A stretch of DNA of 64,000 bases from Bryobacterales bacterium. Its GTDB lineage: Bacteria; Acidobacteriota; Terriglobia; Bryobacterales; Bryobacteraceae. The notes under the pieces were generated by a model. The model did no database searches and was not told the DNA's origin. It saw nothing but the letters and a program-made list of their open reading frames with translations. The stretch spans positions 62,001 through 126,000 of the forward strand of contig JADLDI010000032.1 of NCBI GenBank assembly GCA_020846745.1. Reading direction: 5' to 3'. The first letter of the stretch is position 1; each line of letters starts with the position of its first letter. Positions 1-8,937 of the stretch are shown in pieces. The translations under genes and the position numbers were made by a program.

Positions 1-14
1 CCCAACTTCGTTAT

Positions 15-2162
15 GTGACGGCTAGCGGTATCGCTGTCACGCGAACCGCTTCTAAGATACCGTTTAAGAAGGGTTTACGGGACTTGTTGCGCGGGCTGGA
101 CCGGCAACGCGGCGTTTACCTTTCTTCCGGTTACGAGTATCCGGGGCGATACTCGCGATGGGACATCGCATCGATTTGTCCGCCGCTTGAAATCATTGGG
201 CGCGGGCGTGACATGGAGTTCCGGCCGCTCAACGACCGCGGCCATGTGCTCATCCGGATCTTCCATCGCATCCTGGCCGGCCATCCGCACTGGGAATCGC
301 TGCAACCTGCTCCGGGCGGAGCTTTGCAGGGGCGCCTGAAACCGCTCGAAGGGCTGTTTTCCGAAGAAGAACGGAGCCGCCAGCCTTCCGCATTCTCGAT
401 CCTGCGGCGCATCATTCAGGAATTTGCCAATTCAAAGGACACGCGGCTCGCGCTCGTCGGCGCGTTCGGGTACGACCTGTTGTTTCAGTTCGACCCGATC
501 GAATTGAAGCTCCCCCGCCACGGCGCCAAAGACCTGCACCTGTTCCTCTGCGACGACATCTACTTCATGGACCGCAAGAAGGAAATCATCGAGCGGTTCC
601 AGTACGAGTTTTCGCTCGATGAACTGTCGACCCTCGCGTTGGCGGGCGGCGGCGAACAGATCGCACCGCCACCGGACACCGGGACCGGCGAGATCACGTC
701 CGACCATACGCCCGAAGAGTACATGGCGAATGTGGAAACCGTGCGGCGCGGGATGAAGGTTGGCGACTACTACGAAGTCGTTTTACGCCAGAAGTTCAGC
801 GCACCCTATTCGGGCAGCTCCGCGGAACTGTTTGAGCGCATTCAGCAACTGTCGCCGAGTCCATACGAGTTCCTATTGCAGTTGGGCGACGAAGCGCTGA
901 TTGGCGCGTCGCCTGAGATGTTCGTTCGCGTGGAAGGCAAACGCGTCGAGACTTGTCCGATCTCCGGCACCGCCCGCCGCACCGGCGACCCGCTCCAGGA
1001 CGCCGACAATATCCGCGAACTGCTGGGCTCGCTCAAGGAAGAGTCCGAACTCACCATGTGTACCGATGTCGACCGCAACGATAAGTCGCGGGTCTCGGTA
1101 CCCGGAACGGTGCGCGTCATCGGTCGCCGGCTGATCGAATCCTACGCCGGCGTTTTCCATACCGTCGATCACGTGGAGAGCACGCTGGAGGACCGGTTCG
1201 ATTCGCTCGACGCGTTCCTCACCCACATGTGGGCGGTGACCGTGATCGGCGCGCCGAAAAAGGCCGCCGCACAGGCCATCGAGAACCTCGAAAAGAACGC
1301 TCGCGGCTGGTATGGCGGCGCCGTCGGGATGATCGCCATGAACGGTGACATCAACACCGGCATCCTCATCCGTACGGTGCACCTTCGGAATGGCATTGCC
1401 GAGTATCCCGTCGGCGCAACGCTCCTTTACGACTCCGTTCCGGCGAGCGAAGAACTGGAAACCCGCGCCAAAGCGACCGGCTTCTTCCGCGCTTTAGGCG
1501 GTTTACGGCGCACTGCGCAAACTGCAGCCGAACAACCGAAGAGCATTGCCGGCAGCAAGCCCGTCCGGATGCTGCTGGTCGACAATGACGACTGCTTTAT
1601 CCACACACTAGCGAACTACGCGCGGCAGACGGGCGCGGAAGTGGTCACCTATCGCGCCGGGTTCCCGCCCGAACTGATCGATAAGATTCAGCCGCGGTTG
1701 ATCCTGGTCTCGCCAGGTCCCGGCCGGCCGCAGGATTTTGGTGTCCCAGCGCTAGTGCGGCACGCGGCGCAGCGGGGAATTCCCGTGTTCGGCGTGTGTC
1801 TCGGCTTGCAGGGTATTGTCGAAGCATTCGGCGGTGAGTTAGGCGTGCTCGATTACCCGATGCACGGAAAGCCTTCAATAGTCACGCACAGAAACATCGG
1901 CGCTTTCGAAGGTCTGCCCGCATCGTTCAAAGTGGGCCGGTACCACTCGCTGTTCGCCGTTAAAGACAAGCTCCCGAGTGTGCTGGAAGTCACAGCCGAA
2001 AGTGAAGACGGCGTGATCATGGGGGTACGGCACAAGGATCTGCCGATTGAGGCGGTCCAGTTCCATCCCGAATCTATCCTGACATTAGAAGGTGACGCTG
2101 GTTTGCAATTGATCGCGAACGTAGTGCGAACGTTGACGAAAGCCGTTGAAATTACGGCATGA
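15..2162 (+). CDS. trpE(G): Fused anthranilate synthase, TrpE-TrpG type
   Basis: Makes anthranilate from chorismate and glutamine, the first committed step of tryptophan synthesis, in the cytoplasm. At 715 residues it matches the fused form known from rhizobia. Residues about 200-490 are the chorismate-binding domain, with a PISGTARR stretch and the DVDRNDKSR motif. Residues about 515-715 are the class I glutamine amidotransferase domain, with nucleophile Cys595 in GVCLGLQ and His684/Glu686 in FHPES. The GTG at 15 is the first usable start seen, but the frame is open to the window edge, so the true start may lie a few codons upstream. PhzE-type enzymes share the architecture; the N-terminal region (SSGYEYPGRYSRWD) favours the TrpE(G) branch. 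The stop overlaps the next start in an ATGA. Confidence 0.93.
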   Translation: MTASGIAVTRTASKIPFKKGLRDLLRGLDRQRGVYLSSGYEYPGRYSRWDIASICPPLEIIGRGRDMEFRPLNDRGHVLIRIFHRILAGHPHWESLQPAPGGALQGRLKPLEGLFSEEERSRQPSAFSILRRIIQEFANSKDTRLALVGAFGYDLLFQFDPIELKLPRHGAKDLHLFLCDDIYFMDRKKEIIERFQYEFSLDELSTLALAGGGEQIAPPPDTGTGEITSDHTPEEYMANVETVRRGMKVGDYYEVVLRQKFSAPYSGSSAELFERIQQLSPSPYEFLLQLGDEALIGASPEMFVRVEGKRVETCPISGTARRTGDPLQDADNIRELLGSLKEESELTMCTDVDRNDKSRVSVPGTVRVIGRRLIESYAGVFHTVDHVESTLEDRFDSLDAFLTHMWAVTVIGAPKKAAAQAIENLEKNARGWYGGAVGMIAMNGDINTGILIRTVHLRNGIAEYPVGATLLYDSVPASEELETRAKATGFFRALGGLRRTAQTAAEQPKSIAGSKPVRMLLVDNDDCFIHTLANYARQTGAEVVTYRAGFPPELIDKIQPRLILVSPGPGRPQDFGVPALVRHAAQRGIPVFGVCLGLQGIVEAFGGELGVLDYPMHGKPSIVTHRNIGAFEGLPASFKVGRYHSLFAVKDKLPSVLEVTAESEDGVIMGVRHKDLPIEAVQFHPESILTLEGDAGLQLIANVVRTLTKAVEITA

Positions 2163-2527
2163 AAGTGGCGCACTACACATCTTTAGTAATTTTCATCTTA
2201 TCGGCGACGCTAACCAGTGTCTTCTTCATCCAATTCTGTGCGACCATTTTTCAGTGCGGCTGCCAATCCTTGTTTGGAGACGCGGACCGCTACTGCAATA
2301 TCCATAACGCTCACGGGAAGCACTGCCCGTGGTGTTCGTTTGGCTATACCGGTTACGTATTCGTCTACGGCGGCATGATCGCTTCTCAGGCTCTCTGTGC
2401 GTTTGTTCCTGTCCGCTGGGGTTGGAGCTGGTTCCCACGGCTTGTCACCAGCCTCGCTGCCTTTCCCGTAGCCGGAACCGTGTTAGCGCTTGCTCTCGGC
2501 TCGTACACGGGGTACTGGAACCGTTGA
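2159..2527 (+). CDS. Small cysteine-rich membrane protein
   Basis: Function not recognised. The 122-residue protein has a hydrophobic N-terminal segment (about residues 7-30) and two more hydrophobic stretches (about 65-85 and 95-115). Between the first two lies a polar loop rich in Cys and His: a CGC triplet, then CNIH and HCPWC. The loop looks able to bind metal or form disulfides, but this is inference. Its ATG overlaps the trpE(G) stop by four bases, so it is almost certainly co-translated with it. Nothing in the sequence ties it to tryptophan synthesis. Confidence 0.7.
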   Translation: MKVAHYTSLVIFILSATLTSVFFIQFCATIFQCGCQSLFGDADRYCNIHNAHGKHCPWCSFGYTGYVFVYGGMIASQALCAFVPVRWGWSWFPRLVTSLAAFPVAGTVLALALGSYTGYWNR

Positions 2528-2570
2528 ATTACCTGAGAAGTAGAGGACGGATTTAAACTTGACTTCGAAT

Positions 2571-2738
2571 ATGGGCGATCTTGTCTGGGTGCTATTCCTG
2601 GTTGTGTTGATCTGGATGTTGATCAACTTGGACGGAGGTGGACCCGGAGGCAAGCGCATTCGCGTGCGCCTGCCACAAGATGCCGACCCGATCATGGCGT
2701 CGGCCGCCCACCGTATGAGTGAATGGCTAGGGTCTTAG
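2571..2738 (+). CDS. Putative 55-residue single-pass membrane protein
   Basis: A short open frame begins with ATG at 2571 and ends with TAG at 2736-2738, overlapping the first 16 bases of the hpnE-like gene. Residues 4-20 are strongly hydrophobic (LVWVLFLVVLIWMLINL), followed by a glycine-rich turn and a charged tail with RIRVRLPQDAD. Codon choice looks like that of its neighbours. The overlap is typical of translational coupling. No clear ribosome binding site is visible, and no family is recognised. It could be spurious, though a clean transmembrane segment in this position argues for a real small gene. Confidence 0.5.
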   Translation: MGDLVWVLFLVVLIWMLINLDGGGPGGKRIRVRLPQDADPIMASAAHRMSEWLGS

Positions 2739-4036
2739 TCCTTGGTGGTGGATTAGCCGGATTGGCCACCGCTGCCGCCTTGGGCAGCGCGAATCACGAA
2801 GTACATGTACTCGAAGCTCGCCCGTTTGTCGGCGGACGCGCTGCCTCATATGCCTTGCCTACGGGCGAGACGATCGACAACTGCCAGCACATCCTGCTGC
2901 GCTGCTGCGTCAACCTGCTCGATTTTTACGAGCGGCTCGGTGTGCGCAAGGCCGTCGAGTTCCACAAGAAGTTCTACTTTGTCGAGCCGGGTGGCCGTAC
3001 GTCCACCTTCGAAGCCGGCGTGCTGCCACCGCCGCTCCATTTCACGGGATCGTTCGCGAAACTGCGGTTCCTGACAGTACGCGACAAATTGGCGGTGATC
3101 CGGGGTCTGCTGGCCATTAAGTCTGAGCGGAAGAAGCGGAAAGATCTGGATGAGATCACGATGCTCGAGTGGCTCGAAGAGAAGCGGCAGCCGCCGCAAG
3201 CCATCGAACGGTTCTGGCGGCAGATACTTGTGAGTGCGATCAATGAAGAACTCGACCGGATGGCGGCAAGTCATGGGTTTCAAGTCTTCTGGCTGGGATT
3301 TCTCGCCTCGCCCAATTCCTACCAGATGGGCGTTCCGGCCGTGCCGCTGGGGCAATTGTACGCGGTGGAGGCATGGAGGAATCTCCCCAAAGTCCAACTG
3401 CATTTGCGGACGCCGGTGGAGAGCATTCTCTTCTCAAATGATGGCGTGAATTGCGTCCTTGCGGGCGGTGTCCCCTGGCAGGCGGACCTCTATGTCTCGG
3501 CCCTGCCCTTTGAGCGGCTGGCGCAACTCGTGCCGGATGTTCAGCCACTGGTTGAGAAATGGGAACACTCGCCCATCACCGGCATTCATTTGTGGTTCGA
3601 CCGGCCGGTGACGAAGCTGCCGCACGCCACGCTGCTCGACCGGACCATTCAGTGGATGTTCAACAAAGACGGCGGCCGCTACCTGCAACTGGTGGTGAGC
3701 GCGTCCAAGTCGCTGCTCGAACGCCAACGCGCCGATGTGATCGAGATTGCCGTTCGTGAGCTGGCCGAGTTCTTCCCGGAAGTTCTCGGAGCCAAGCTGG
3801 TCAACGCCCATGTCGTCAAAGAAGTGCGCGCCACCTATTCCGCGCGGCCCGGCATGGAGGCGGAACGCCCAGGTCCATTCACCGATATCCCCAACCTGTT
3901 CCTGGCGGGCGATTGGACCCGCTCGGGGTGGCCGGCCACGATGGAAGGCGCGGTGCGGTCGGGCTATATCGCCGCGGAAGCGGTCACCCAGGCGTTAGGC
4001 GACCAGCGCGAGTTCCTGTTGGACGATATCGCTTAG
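2723..4036 (+). CDS. hpnE: Hydroxysqualene dehydroxylase-like FAD amine oxidase family protein
   Basis: A flavoprotein of the squalene-associated desaturase family. HpnE reduces hydroxysqualene to squalene for hopanoid lipids. Residues 4-35 form the dinucleotide-binding fold (LGGGLAGLATAAAL, then an acidic residue ending strand 2 in VLEARPFVGGRA). The C-terminal FAD motif is LFLAGDWTRSGWPATMEGAVRSG near residue 395. The length, 437, and the early CQHILLRCC segment fit HpnE better than phytoene desaturases. The usual partners HpnC and HpnD are not in this window. A carotenoid-desaturase-like role is the main alternative. Confidence 0.8.
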   Translation: MARVLVLGGGLAGLATAAALGSANHEVHVLEARPFVGGRAASYALPTGETIDNCQHILLRCCVNLLDFYERLGVRKAVEFHKKFYFVEPGGRTSTFEAGVLPPPLHFTGSFAKLRFLTVRDKLAVIRGLLAIKSERKKRKDLDEITMLEWLEEKRQPPQAIERFWRQILVSAINEELDRMAASHGFQVFWLGFLASPNSYQMGVPAVPLGQLYAVEAWRNLPKVQLHLRTPVESILFSNDGVNCVLAGGVPWQADLYVSALPFERLAQLVPDVQPLVEKWEHSPITGIHLWFDRPVTKLPHATLLDRTIQWMFNKDGGRYLQLVVSASKSLLERQRADVIEIAVRELAEFFPEVLGAKLVNAHVVKEVRATYSARPGMEAERPGPFTDIPNLFLAGDWTRSGWPATMEGAVRSGYIAAEAVTQALGDQREFLLDDIA

Positions 4037-4044
4037 ATTGAGCC

Positions 4045-4146
4045 TCACCACATCAGCCGCAGCGCCCGCATCAGCCATCCGGCGATGAACGCCACCCCGC
4101 CCAATGGCGTTACTGCACCCAACACACTGAAGCCCGTCAAACCTAC
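4045..4146 (-). pseudogene. 3' remnant of a DUF423 (YgdD-like) membrane protein gene
   Basis: On the minus strand, directly after the oxidoreductase stop, one frame reads VGLTGFSVLGAVTPLGG and then VAFIAGWLMRALRLMW before a TGA at 4045-4047. This resembles the last transmembrane helix and conserved LGAxTPxGG motif of DUF423 proteins. There is no start codon and nothing of the earlier three helices upstream in that frame. The oxidoreductase gene runs into it one base out of register. I read this as the tail of a deleted gene. Identification is from memory of the family motif. Confidence 0.55.
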
Positions 4147-5159
4147 TATAACCCTGCCCGGCACACCGCCTGAAGCGCCCGTTCGCCGTCTTCGAGCGAA
4201 GGCGTCGCCGGCATGCCCCGCCGGATACAGTCCACAAAATGCATCCAGTGGTTCCGGTACGAGTCTGCCCAGTCGCCGCCGCGGCGGATCACCGGAAATG
4301 CCGCAACAGCCGCGCCCAGAGACGCCGCCAGGCGGCCCACTCGATATCCGATGCTCCCGCTAAACGTTCCCGTCGGCGCAACCTCCAAGCCATCAAAGCG
4401 ATAGCAATCGAGCATCAGTTGCGCCTCGCTGCCCAGCACCTCAATTTGATTCACCGCTCGAACGGACTGTGATAGCGCCAGTGTGGCCACCGCACCGTTC
4501 GAAAGCCGCGCCGCGATCGCGGCCGAACCCGCCGAGCCGTCTCCAGGCTGAATCGCGCGAATCTCGTCGATCTCCGCCCCCGTCAGGAACCGCCATAGGT
4601 CCAGATGGTGCACTGCCAGGTCGAGCAAAACGCCGCCCCCGAGCGCAACCTGCCCGCGCCAGTCGCCGTCCGATCTCAACTGCACATTGTGGGAAAGCGT
4701 GGACCGGATCAAGTGCACCCGGCCAAGCATTCCCGTAGACATCGCCGCGGCCGCCTGCCGGGCCAGCCGGTGCCAGCGCAGGTTCAGTCCAATGGTGGAA
4801 CGCACCCCATCGGCGGCGGCGGCGCGCGTCAGGGCTGAACCATCCGCCGGCGTTAGCGCCAGAGGCTTCTCCAGAAACAGGTGCCGCCCCGATTCGAGCA
4901 CCGCGGTCCCGATTTCTGCGTGAGCAGACGCCGGAACACAAACCGCCACCACGTCCAGGTCAGGCAAGGCCAGCAGGTCGCGCCAGCTTTTGAATGAACG
5001 CGGCGCGTTGAACCGGCGAGCGGCAGCTTCTGCCTTAGCGGCGTCAATATCGGCCACCGCGGCAAGGCGCAGCGTCCGTAGACCCGTGACGGCCGGCAGA
5101 TGCCGTTCGGTGGCGATTCCGCCACAGCCGATTACACCGACGTTTATTTGATTGACCAT
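4146..5159 (-). CDS. Gfo/Idh/MocA family NAD(P)-dependent oxidoreductase
   Basis: A predicted sugar or cyclitol dehydrogenase of 337 residues. The N-terminal Rossmann fold shows GVIGCGGIATERHLPA (about residues 8-23) and the family signature EKPLALTP near residue 97, whose Lys is the usual catalytic lysine. The C-terminal half is the expected mixed sheet domain. Its ATG lies inside the end of the upstream glycosyltransferase gene (16-base overlap), so it probably supplies or modifies a sugar for that glycan cluster. The C terminus stops at the point where members usually continue about ten more residues, next to the DUF423 remnant, so the gene end may have been replaced by a deletion. The substrate cannot be told. 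Confidence 0.85.
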   Translation of the reverse strand: MVNQINVGVIGCGGIATERHLPAVTGLRTLRLAAVADIDAAKAEAAARRFNAPRSFKSWRDLLALPDLDVVAVCVPASAHAEIGTAVLESGRHLFLEKPLALTPADGSALTRAAAADGVRSTIGLNLRWHRLARQAAAAMSTGMLGRVHLIRSTLSHNVQLRSDGDWRGQVALGGGVLLDLAVHHLDLWRFLTGAEIDEIRAIQPGDGSAGSAAIAARLSNGAVATLALSQSVRAVNQIEVLGSEAQLMLDCYRFDGLEVAPTGTFSGSIGYRVGRLAASLGAAVAAFPVIRRGGDWADSYRNHWMHFVDCIRRGMPATPSLEDGERALQAVCRAGL

Positions 5160-6055
5160 TCAGGCACTTGGGAACGAGACGGTTTTCGCTGCGGGCGGAT
5201 CGCTTCGGAAATGAAGCCGGCGGTATGTGCAACCTGACTGAGCCCAAGCAGGGCCGCGGTGCGAAACCGATGTTGACACTGCTGCTCAACCGGAAAACTG
5301 AGCAGATCCGTGTAAAACCGCAAAGGCTCAACGGGGGGACGCGCCAGCCCGCGCACCGACCGTGTCAGGTGATATCGATGCGCACCCCGCCCATAAGCGA
5401 AATGCTGCCCCCAGTACGATTTGAACGTCAACCGGTGCGCATGGAACACGCGTGCGGAAGGCTCGTAGAGCAGCGTTAAGCCGCCCTGAAGCCAGCGGCT
5501 GCAGAACTCCCGGTCTTCCGATGCCGCTCGCATATAGGTGGAGTCGAACCCGCCGAGTTCGCGGAACCCCGCGGCAGGGGCGGCAAGGTTGTTCGACGTC
5601 AGGAACCGCGCTAGTCCTCCTGGAGTGTTGTAGTAGCGATACAGATAGTCGATCAATACCTGGCTCGCCGCCGAGTAGGAATTGTCCGTCAGCAGGTTGA
5701 CCGTGTGACCGCCAACCGCGGCGGATGGATGGCGCGCAAAAACCGCGGCCAGGGCCGCCAGCCAGTCCGGCGCCGGACGGCAATCGTCGTCCGTGAACGC
5801 AAGATACGTACCCTGCGACTTACTAACGCCGAAGTTCCGCGCCGCGGCGGGTCCGGAGCGCGATTGCCGGTACAGTTGAATCGGAACACTGGTGGAGAAT
5901 TGGCGGACGACACCTTCCACTTGGTCGCCCATGCTGCTTCCGTCGTCGACGACGACGATCTCAAAGCCGGCGAACTCCTGCTTCGCCAATGCCTCTAAGC
6001 AGCTTGCCAGTTCGCTTGGCCGGTTATGCGTCGGCACAACGACTGAGAAGTACAT
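5144..6055 (-). CDS. Family 2 glycosyltransferase
   Basis: Predicted inverting GT-A sugar transferase. It opens with FSVVVPTHNRPSELASCLEAL and the nucleotide-binding VVVDDGSS; the metal-binding DxD equivalent is AFTDDDCRPAPDWL. An acidic ASEDREF motif in the middle is the likely catalytic base region. The start is set at the ATG just before the first beta strand; an in-frame GTG eight codons upstream (6079) is possible. No ribosome binding site is clear for either. It lies between another GT2 gene and the oxidoreductase in one minus-strand operon. Acceptor and donor sugars are not readable from sequence. Confidence 0.85.
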   Translation of the reverse strand: MYFSVVVPTHNRPSELASCLEALAKQEFAGFEIVVVDDGSSMGDQVEGVVRQFSTSVPIQLYRQSRSGPAAARNFGVSKSQGTYLAFTDDDCRPAPDWLAALAAVFARHPSAAVGGHTVNLLTDNSYSAASQVLIDYLYRYYNTPGGLARFLTSNNLAAPAAGFRELGGFDSTYMRAASEDREFCSRWLQGGLTLLYEPSARVFHAHRLTFKSYWGQHFAYGRGAHRYHLTRSVRGLARPPVEPLRFYTDLLSFPVEQQCQHRFRTAALLGLSQVAHTAGFISEAIRPQRKPSRSQVPEWSIK

Positions 6056-6085
6056 CAACTGGTCTGAGTGTAACAACACACGCGC

Positions 6086-7048
6086 CTACCCAAACACCTC
6101 CGTGCGGTCTTCAGCCGTGATATTGCGGATCCGGCAGAATTCGTATGGCGCGAGCCGTTCCATAGCGTCGCTCGGACCGGCCAGGTAGCCGACGGCTTGG
6201 CCGACCCCGTCGATGGTCAACCCGATCATCAAGGTGGGGAGTGTCCGCAGCCACTGTGTCCACAATCCTGCGCCGGCGACGGACTTCGTAATCCGAAGCA
6301 GGCGAATCGCGGGGATCAACGGAGACGCCGCGGCGTAAAGCAGACGTTTCGCGAGCGGCGCGCCTTTCAGTCGTGTTCCCGCGAACATGCGGCCGCCCAG
6401 GTACTGCACCCGCAGCCACACGCTCCACAGGGAGTAGTTGGTGTGCGCGGCGCGGATGGTGGAGTCGAGGTAAAGGCGATGACCTTTACCCCGCAGGTCC
6501 CAATGCAGAACCGTCTCCGATTCGAGCATGCCTTCGAGCCCCGGTCCATAGCCCAGCAGCACTTCGCGCTTGTAGCTGCTATTGTGGCCGGGCAGAAAGT
6601 TTGCCTCCCGCGATGCGCACGGGGCAGCCCACGGGCCGTAGCCGATAAAGAAGTCGGCCCAACTCACCGCGGTGCGCGGGTTGGCGTTCGTCATCACGGG
6701 TCCGACGACGGCGTACCCGTTGCGGTGAGCGAGCAGGATGCGTTCCGCCCAATCCTCCGCCGGAAAGCAATGGTCTTCCGCCAATGCAACGACAGCCGCT
6801 GACGCAGCGCGGACACCGGCTGCGTTCGCCGCGCCGATCGACCGGATCGGATCGAGCTCCACAACAACATGGGAGTGGAACGGCGCAAGGTCCGCCGCGG
6901 GCGCGCGAAGCTCGCTCGCGCGGCGCGCCACCAGAACCAGTTCGATTTTCGCGGCCGCGGTCTGGCGGCGCAGATGTTCTATCGTTTTACGAACGGTGGC
7001 GTAATCCTCGGTCGCGGTGAGGACGACGGACAATTCCGGAGAGGGCAT
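6086..7048 (-). CDS. Divergent family 2 glycosyltransferase
   Basis: A GT-A glycosyltransferase of about 320 residues, more divergent than its neighbour. The first strand reads LSVVLTATEDYATVRKTIEHL, and the DxD position is replaced by ALAEDHCFPAEDW, retaining an acidic pair. The C-terminal third has hydrophobic segments (LLYAAASPLIPAIRLL) that may associate with the membrane. The ATG at 7046-7048 is chosen over a TTG directly before it. It is first in the minus-strand glycan operon 4146-7048 and is transcribed away from the fucosyltransferase-like gene at 7076, so the roughly 30-base gap must hold both starts. Confidence 0.75.
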   Translation of the reverse strand: MPSPELSVVLTATEDYATVRKTIEHLRRQTAAAKIELVLVARRASELRAPAADLAPFHSHVVVELDPIRSIGAANAAGVRAASAAVVALAEDHCFPAEDWAERILLAHRNGYAVVGPVMTNANPRTAVSWADFFIGYGPWAAPCASREANFLPGHNSSYKREVLLGYGPGLEGMLESETVLHWDLRGKGHRLYLDSTIRAAHTNYSLWSVWLRVQYLGGRMFAGTRLKGAPLAKRLLYAAASPLIPAIRLLRITKSVAGAGLWTQWLRTLPTLMIGLTIDGVGQAVGYLAGPSDAMERLAPYEFCRIRNITAEDRTEVFG

Positions 7049-7075
7049 CAAAGTTCATGGTAGAAAAGTCTTGAG

Positions 7076-8098
7076 TTGCGTCGTCTGATGGTGGGGTGCA
7101 CGGCGGGTTTGGCGAACCGGCTGCGCGTGTTGACGTCGGGGCTCGCCTGGCAGCGGCTGACGGGTGTGCAGTTCACCATGTGGTGGCCGCAAACCGCGCC
7201 ATGCTCGGCCGCATTCACCGATCTGTTCGAACCGGTGCCGGAAGTGGCCATGGCAACGGAAGCCGAGGTGATGGCCCTGCGGGCCGTGGGCAGCTATCTG
7301 TTCACGCCCATGTTCGATATCGCCGGCGCGACGGAGCCGGAGCTGACATTCCGGTGTTCCGGGTGGCTGGTTCCGCCGCGATTGCCGCGCGCGGCAACTA
7401 TCGCGGGCAAGCTGCTCCCCAAAGCTCCGGCACCCTTCACAGAGACGCACGCGAAGGTGATCGCGCAGGCGGTGATCGAGCTGGACCGGTTGCGTCCCCT
7501 CGAAAGAATCCGCCAACGAGTGGAGCAGTTCGCCGCTCAGCACTTCGGCCTTCAGACGATTGGGGTACACGTCAGGCGGGGCGACTTCCCGGCACAGCGT
7601 CCCGATGCGACACCTGACCTGGAGCGGATCATACGGGCTATTCGGTCCCTTCTGCGATCCATGCCCGATGCGGCGGTCTTTGTGGCTACCGACGACGGAG
7701 CGGTCAATCCGTACACCGGGGAAGCGACTGGTCAGGAAGGGGTAGTGGAACGCCTGCGCGTAGAGTTTGGTGACCGCATAGTAACTGCCGAGCCCTCGAC
7801 ACTGGACCGCCGCGATCCCAAAGCCATAGAGGACGCGCTGGTGGATCTGCTGCTGTTGCGGCGCACGCAGGCCGTCGTGGGTAGCGCCGCGAGTTCGTTT
7901 TCGGAGTTGGCGGTGTTTGGCCGCTCCGTACCGGTTATCTACTGCGCCGGTGCGAATCGGATGAAGTGGCTTTGGAGGCTAACGCTGGTCGAGCCTCTCG
8001 TAATCGTGTGGGGTGTGCTGCGATTTGGAAGGGTGGCGCCGTTCCCGGTGTTGGTCGGGCATTACCGCGAGCAGTGGGCGAAACGACGGGCCAAGTAG
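7076..8098 (+). CDS. Fucosyltransferase-like glycosyltransferase
   Basis: The 340-residue protein has an N-terminal GCTAGLANRLRVL loop and the peptide TIGVHVRRGDF (about residues 162-172). The HxRRGD-type element is the GDP-fucose-binding motif I of the alpha-1,6/protein-O-fucosyltransferase superfamily (NodZ, FUT8, POFUT). A later VVGSAASSFSELA segment fits motif III. Cytoplasmic GT-B fold is expected. The start is TTG 7076; an ATG at 7088 is the only close alternative because a stop precedes TTG in frame. It is divergent from the two GT2 genes and probably adds a deoxy sugar to the same glycan, which is inference from context. Confidence 0.72.
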   Translation: MRRLMVGCTAGLANRLRVLTSGLAWQRLTGVQFTMWWPQTAPCSAAFTDLFEPVPEVAMATEAEVMALRAVGSYLFTPMFDIAGATEPELTFRCSGWLVPPRLPRAATIAGKLLPKAPAPFTETHAKVIAQAVIELDRLRPLERIRQRVEQFAAQHFGLQTIGVHVRRGDFPAQRPDATPDLERIIRAIRSLLRSMPDAAVFVATDDGAVNPYTGEATGQEGVVERLRVEFGDRIVTAEPSTLDRRDPKAIEDALVDLLLLRRTQAVVGSAASSFSELAVFGRSVPVIYCAGANRMKWLWRLTLVEPLVIVWGVLRFGRVAPFPVLVGHYREQWAKRRAK

Positions 8099-8105
8099 AT
8101 GACGG

Positions 8106-8924
8106 CTACGCCATGCCGCGGGCGCGCAGAGCTTCGTCCACCAGCGCGATCAGTTCCTCGCGGGTGACCTCGAACTTCTCAGGCGCCGGCGCCGCCGGAG
8201 GAGTCAAACCGCAGAAGGCGCCGCCGCTGCCGCGGTCTTCCGCTGCCACCGGACAGCCCGGTTCGCCGCTGACTTTCGCTTTGATGCCGTAGCGTGTGCG
8301 GGCGTCGAGGAGCTTGTTCACCTCGGTCCGCGGCAGGACGTTCGCGCCGCCCAGCAGTTCCGCCACCAGCGCGATGCGGGCGTAGTGTTCCACGGTTTCC
8401 ATCTTGAAGAACGCCTTCCACACGTCGTCCGAATAGCAGACTGCGCCGTGGTTGGCGAGCAAGATCGCATCGTACTTCGGAATGTACGGCAGCATGGGCT
8501 CGGTGAGCTCCGGCGTGCCGGGCAAGCCGTAAGCGGCCAGCGGCACGCAGCCGAGTCCGATAATCACCTCAGGCAAGAGCGCTTCGTTGAGCGGACGGCC
8601 CGCGGTGGCGAAACCGGTGGCCACCGGCGGGTGAGCATGCACGACGGCGCGAATATCGGGCCGCGCGTTGTAGATGGTGAGGTGCATCAGGATCTCGGAG
8701 GTGCGCTCTCTGCGCCCTTCGATCTTGTCCCCGCGCATGTCGCAGACGATCATGTCGTCCGGCTGCATCAGTCCCTTCGACACACCGGTCGGGGTGCAGA
8801 CAATCCGATCGTGGCCCAGCCGCACAGAGATGTTGCCATCGTTGGCGGCTACCCACCCTTTTTGATAGACAAGCTGTCCGATGCGGACAATGTCGTCACG
8901 AATCTCGCGTTCGGTCTTGGGCAT
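8106..8924 (-). CDS. Class II aldolase/adducin family protein
   Basis: Predicted zinc-dependent aldolase or epimerase of the FucA/AraD family, 272 residues. Visible elements are the phosphate-binding NDGNISVRL, TPTGVSKG, the zinc ligands HAHPP (VVHAHPPVATG, about residue 95), and a third histidine in ANHGAV near residue 158. The family acts on phosphorylated keto-sugars such as fuculose-1-phosphate. The C-terminal 60 residues are a low-complexity linker plus a short helix beyond the usual domain. The frame extends far upstream, but the ATG at 8922-8924 gives the normal N terminus. A perfect inverted repeat lies 13 bases upstream. Confidence 0.85.
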   Translation of the reverse strand: MPKTEREIRDDIVRIGQLVYQKGWVAANDGNISVRLGHDRIVCTPTGVSKGLMQPDDMIVCDMRGDKIEGRRERTSEILMHLTIYNARPDIRAVVHAHPPVATGFATAGRPLNEALLPEVIIGLGCVPLAAYGLPGTPELTEPMLPYIPKYDAILLANHGAVCYSDDVWKAFFKMETVEHYARIALVAELLGGANVLPRTEVNKLLDARTRYGIKAKVSGEPGCPVAAEDRGSGGAFCGLTPPAAPAPEKFEVTREELIALVDEALRARGMA

Positions 8925-8937
8925 CCGGCAAGGAAAA

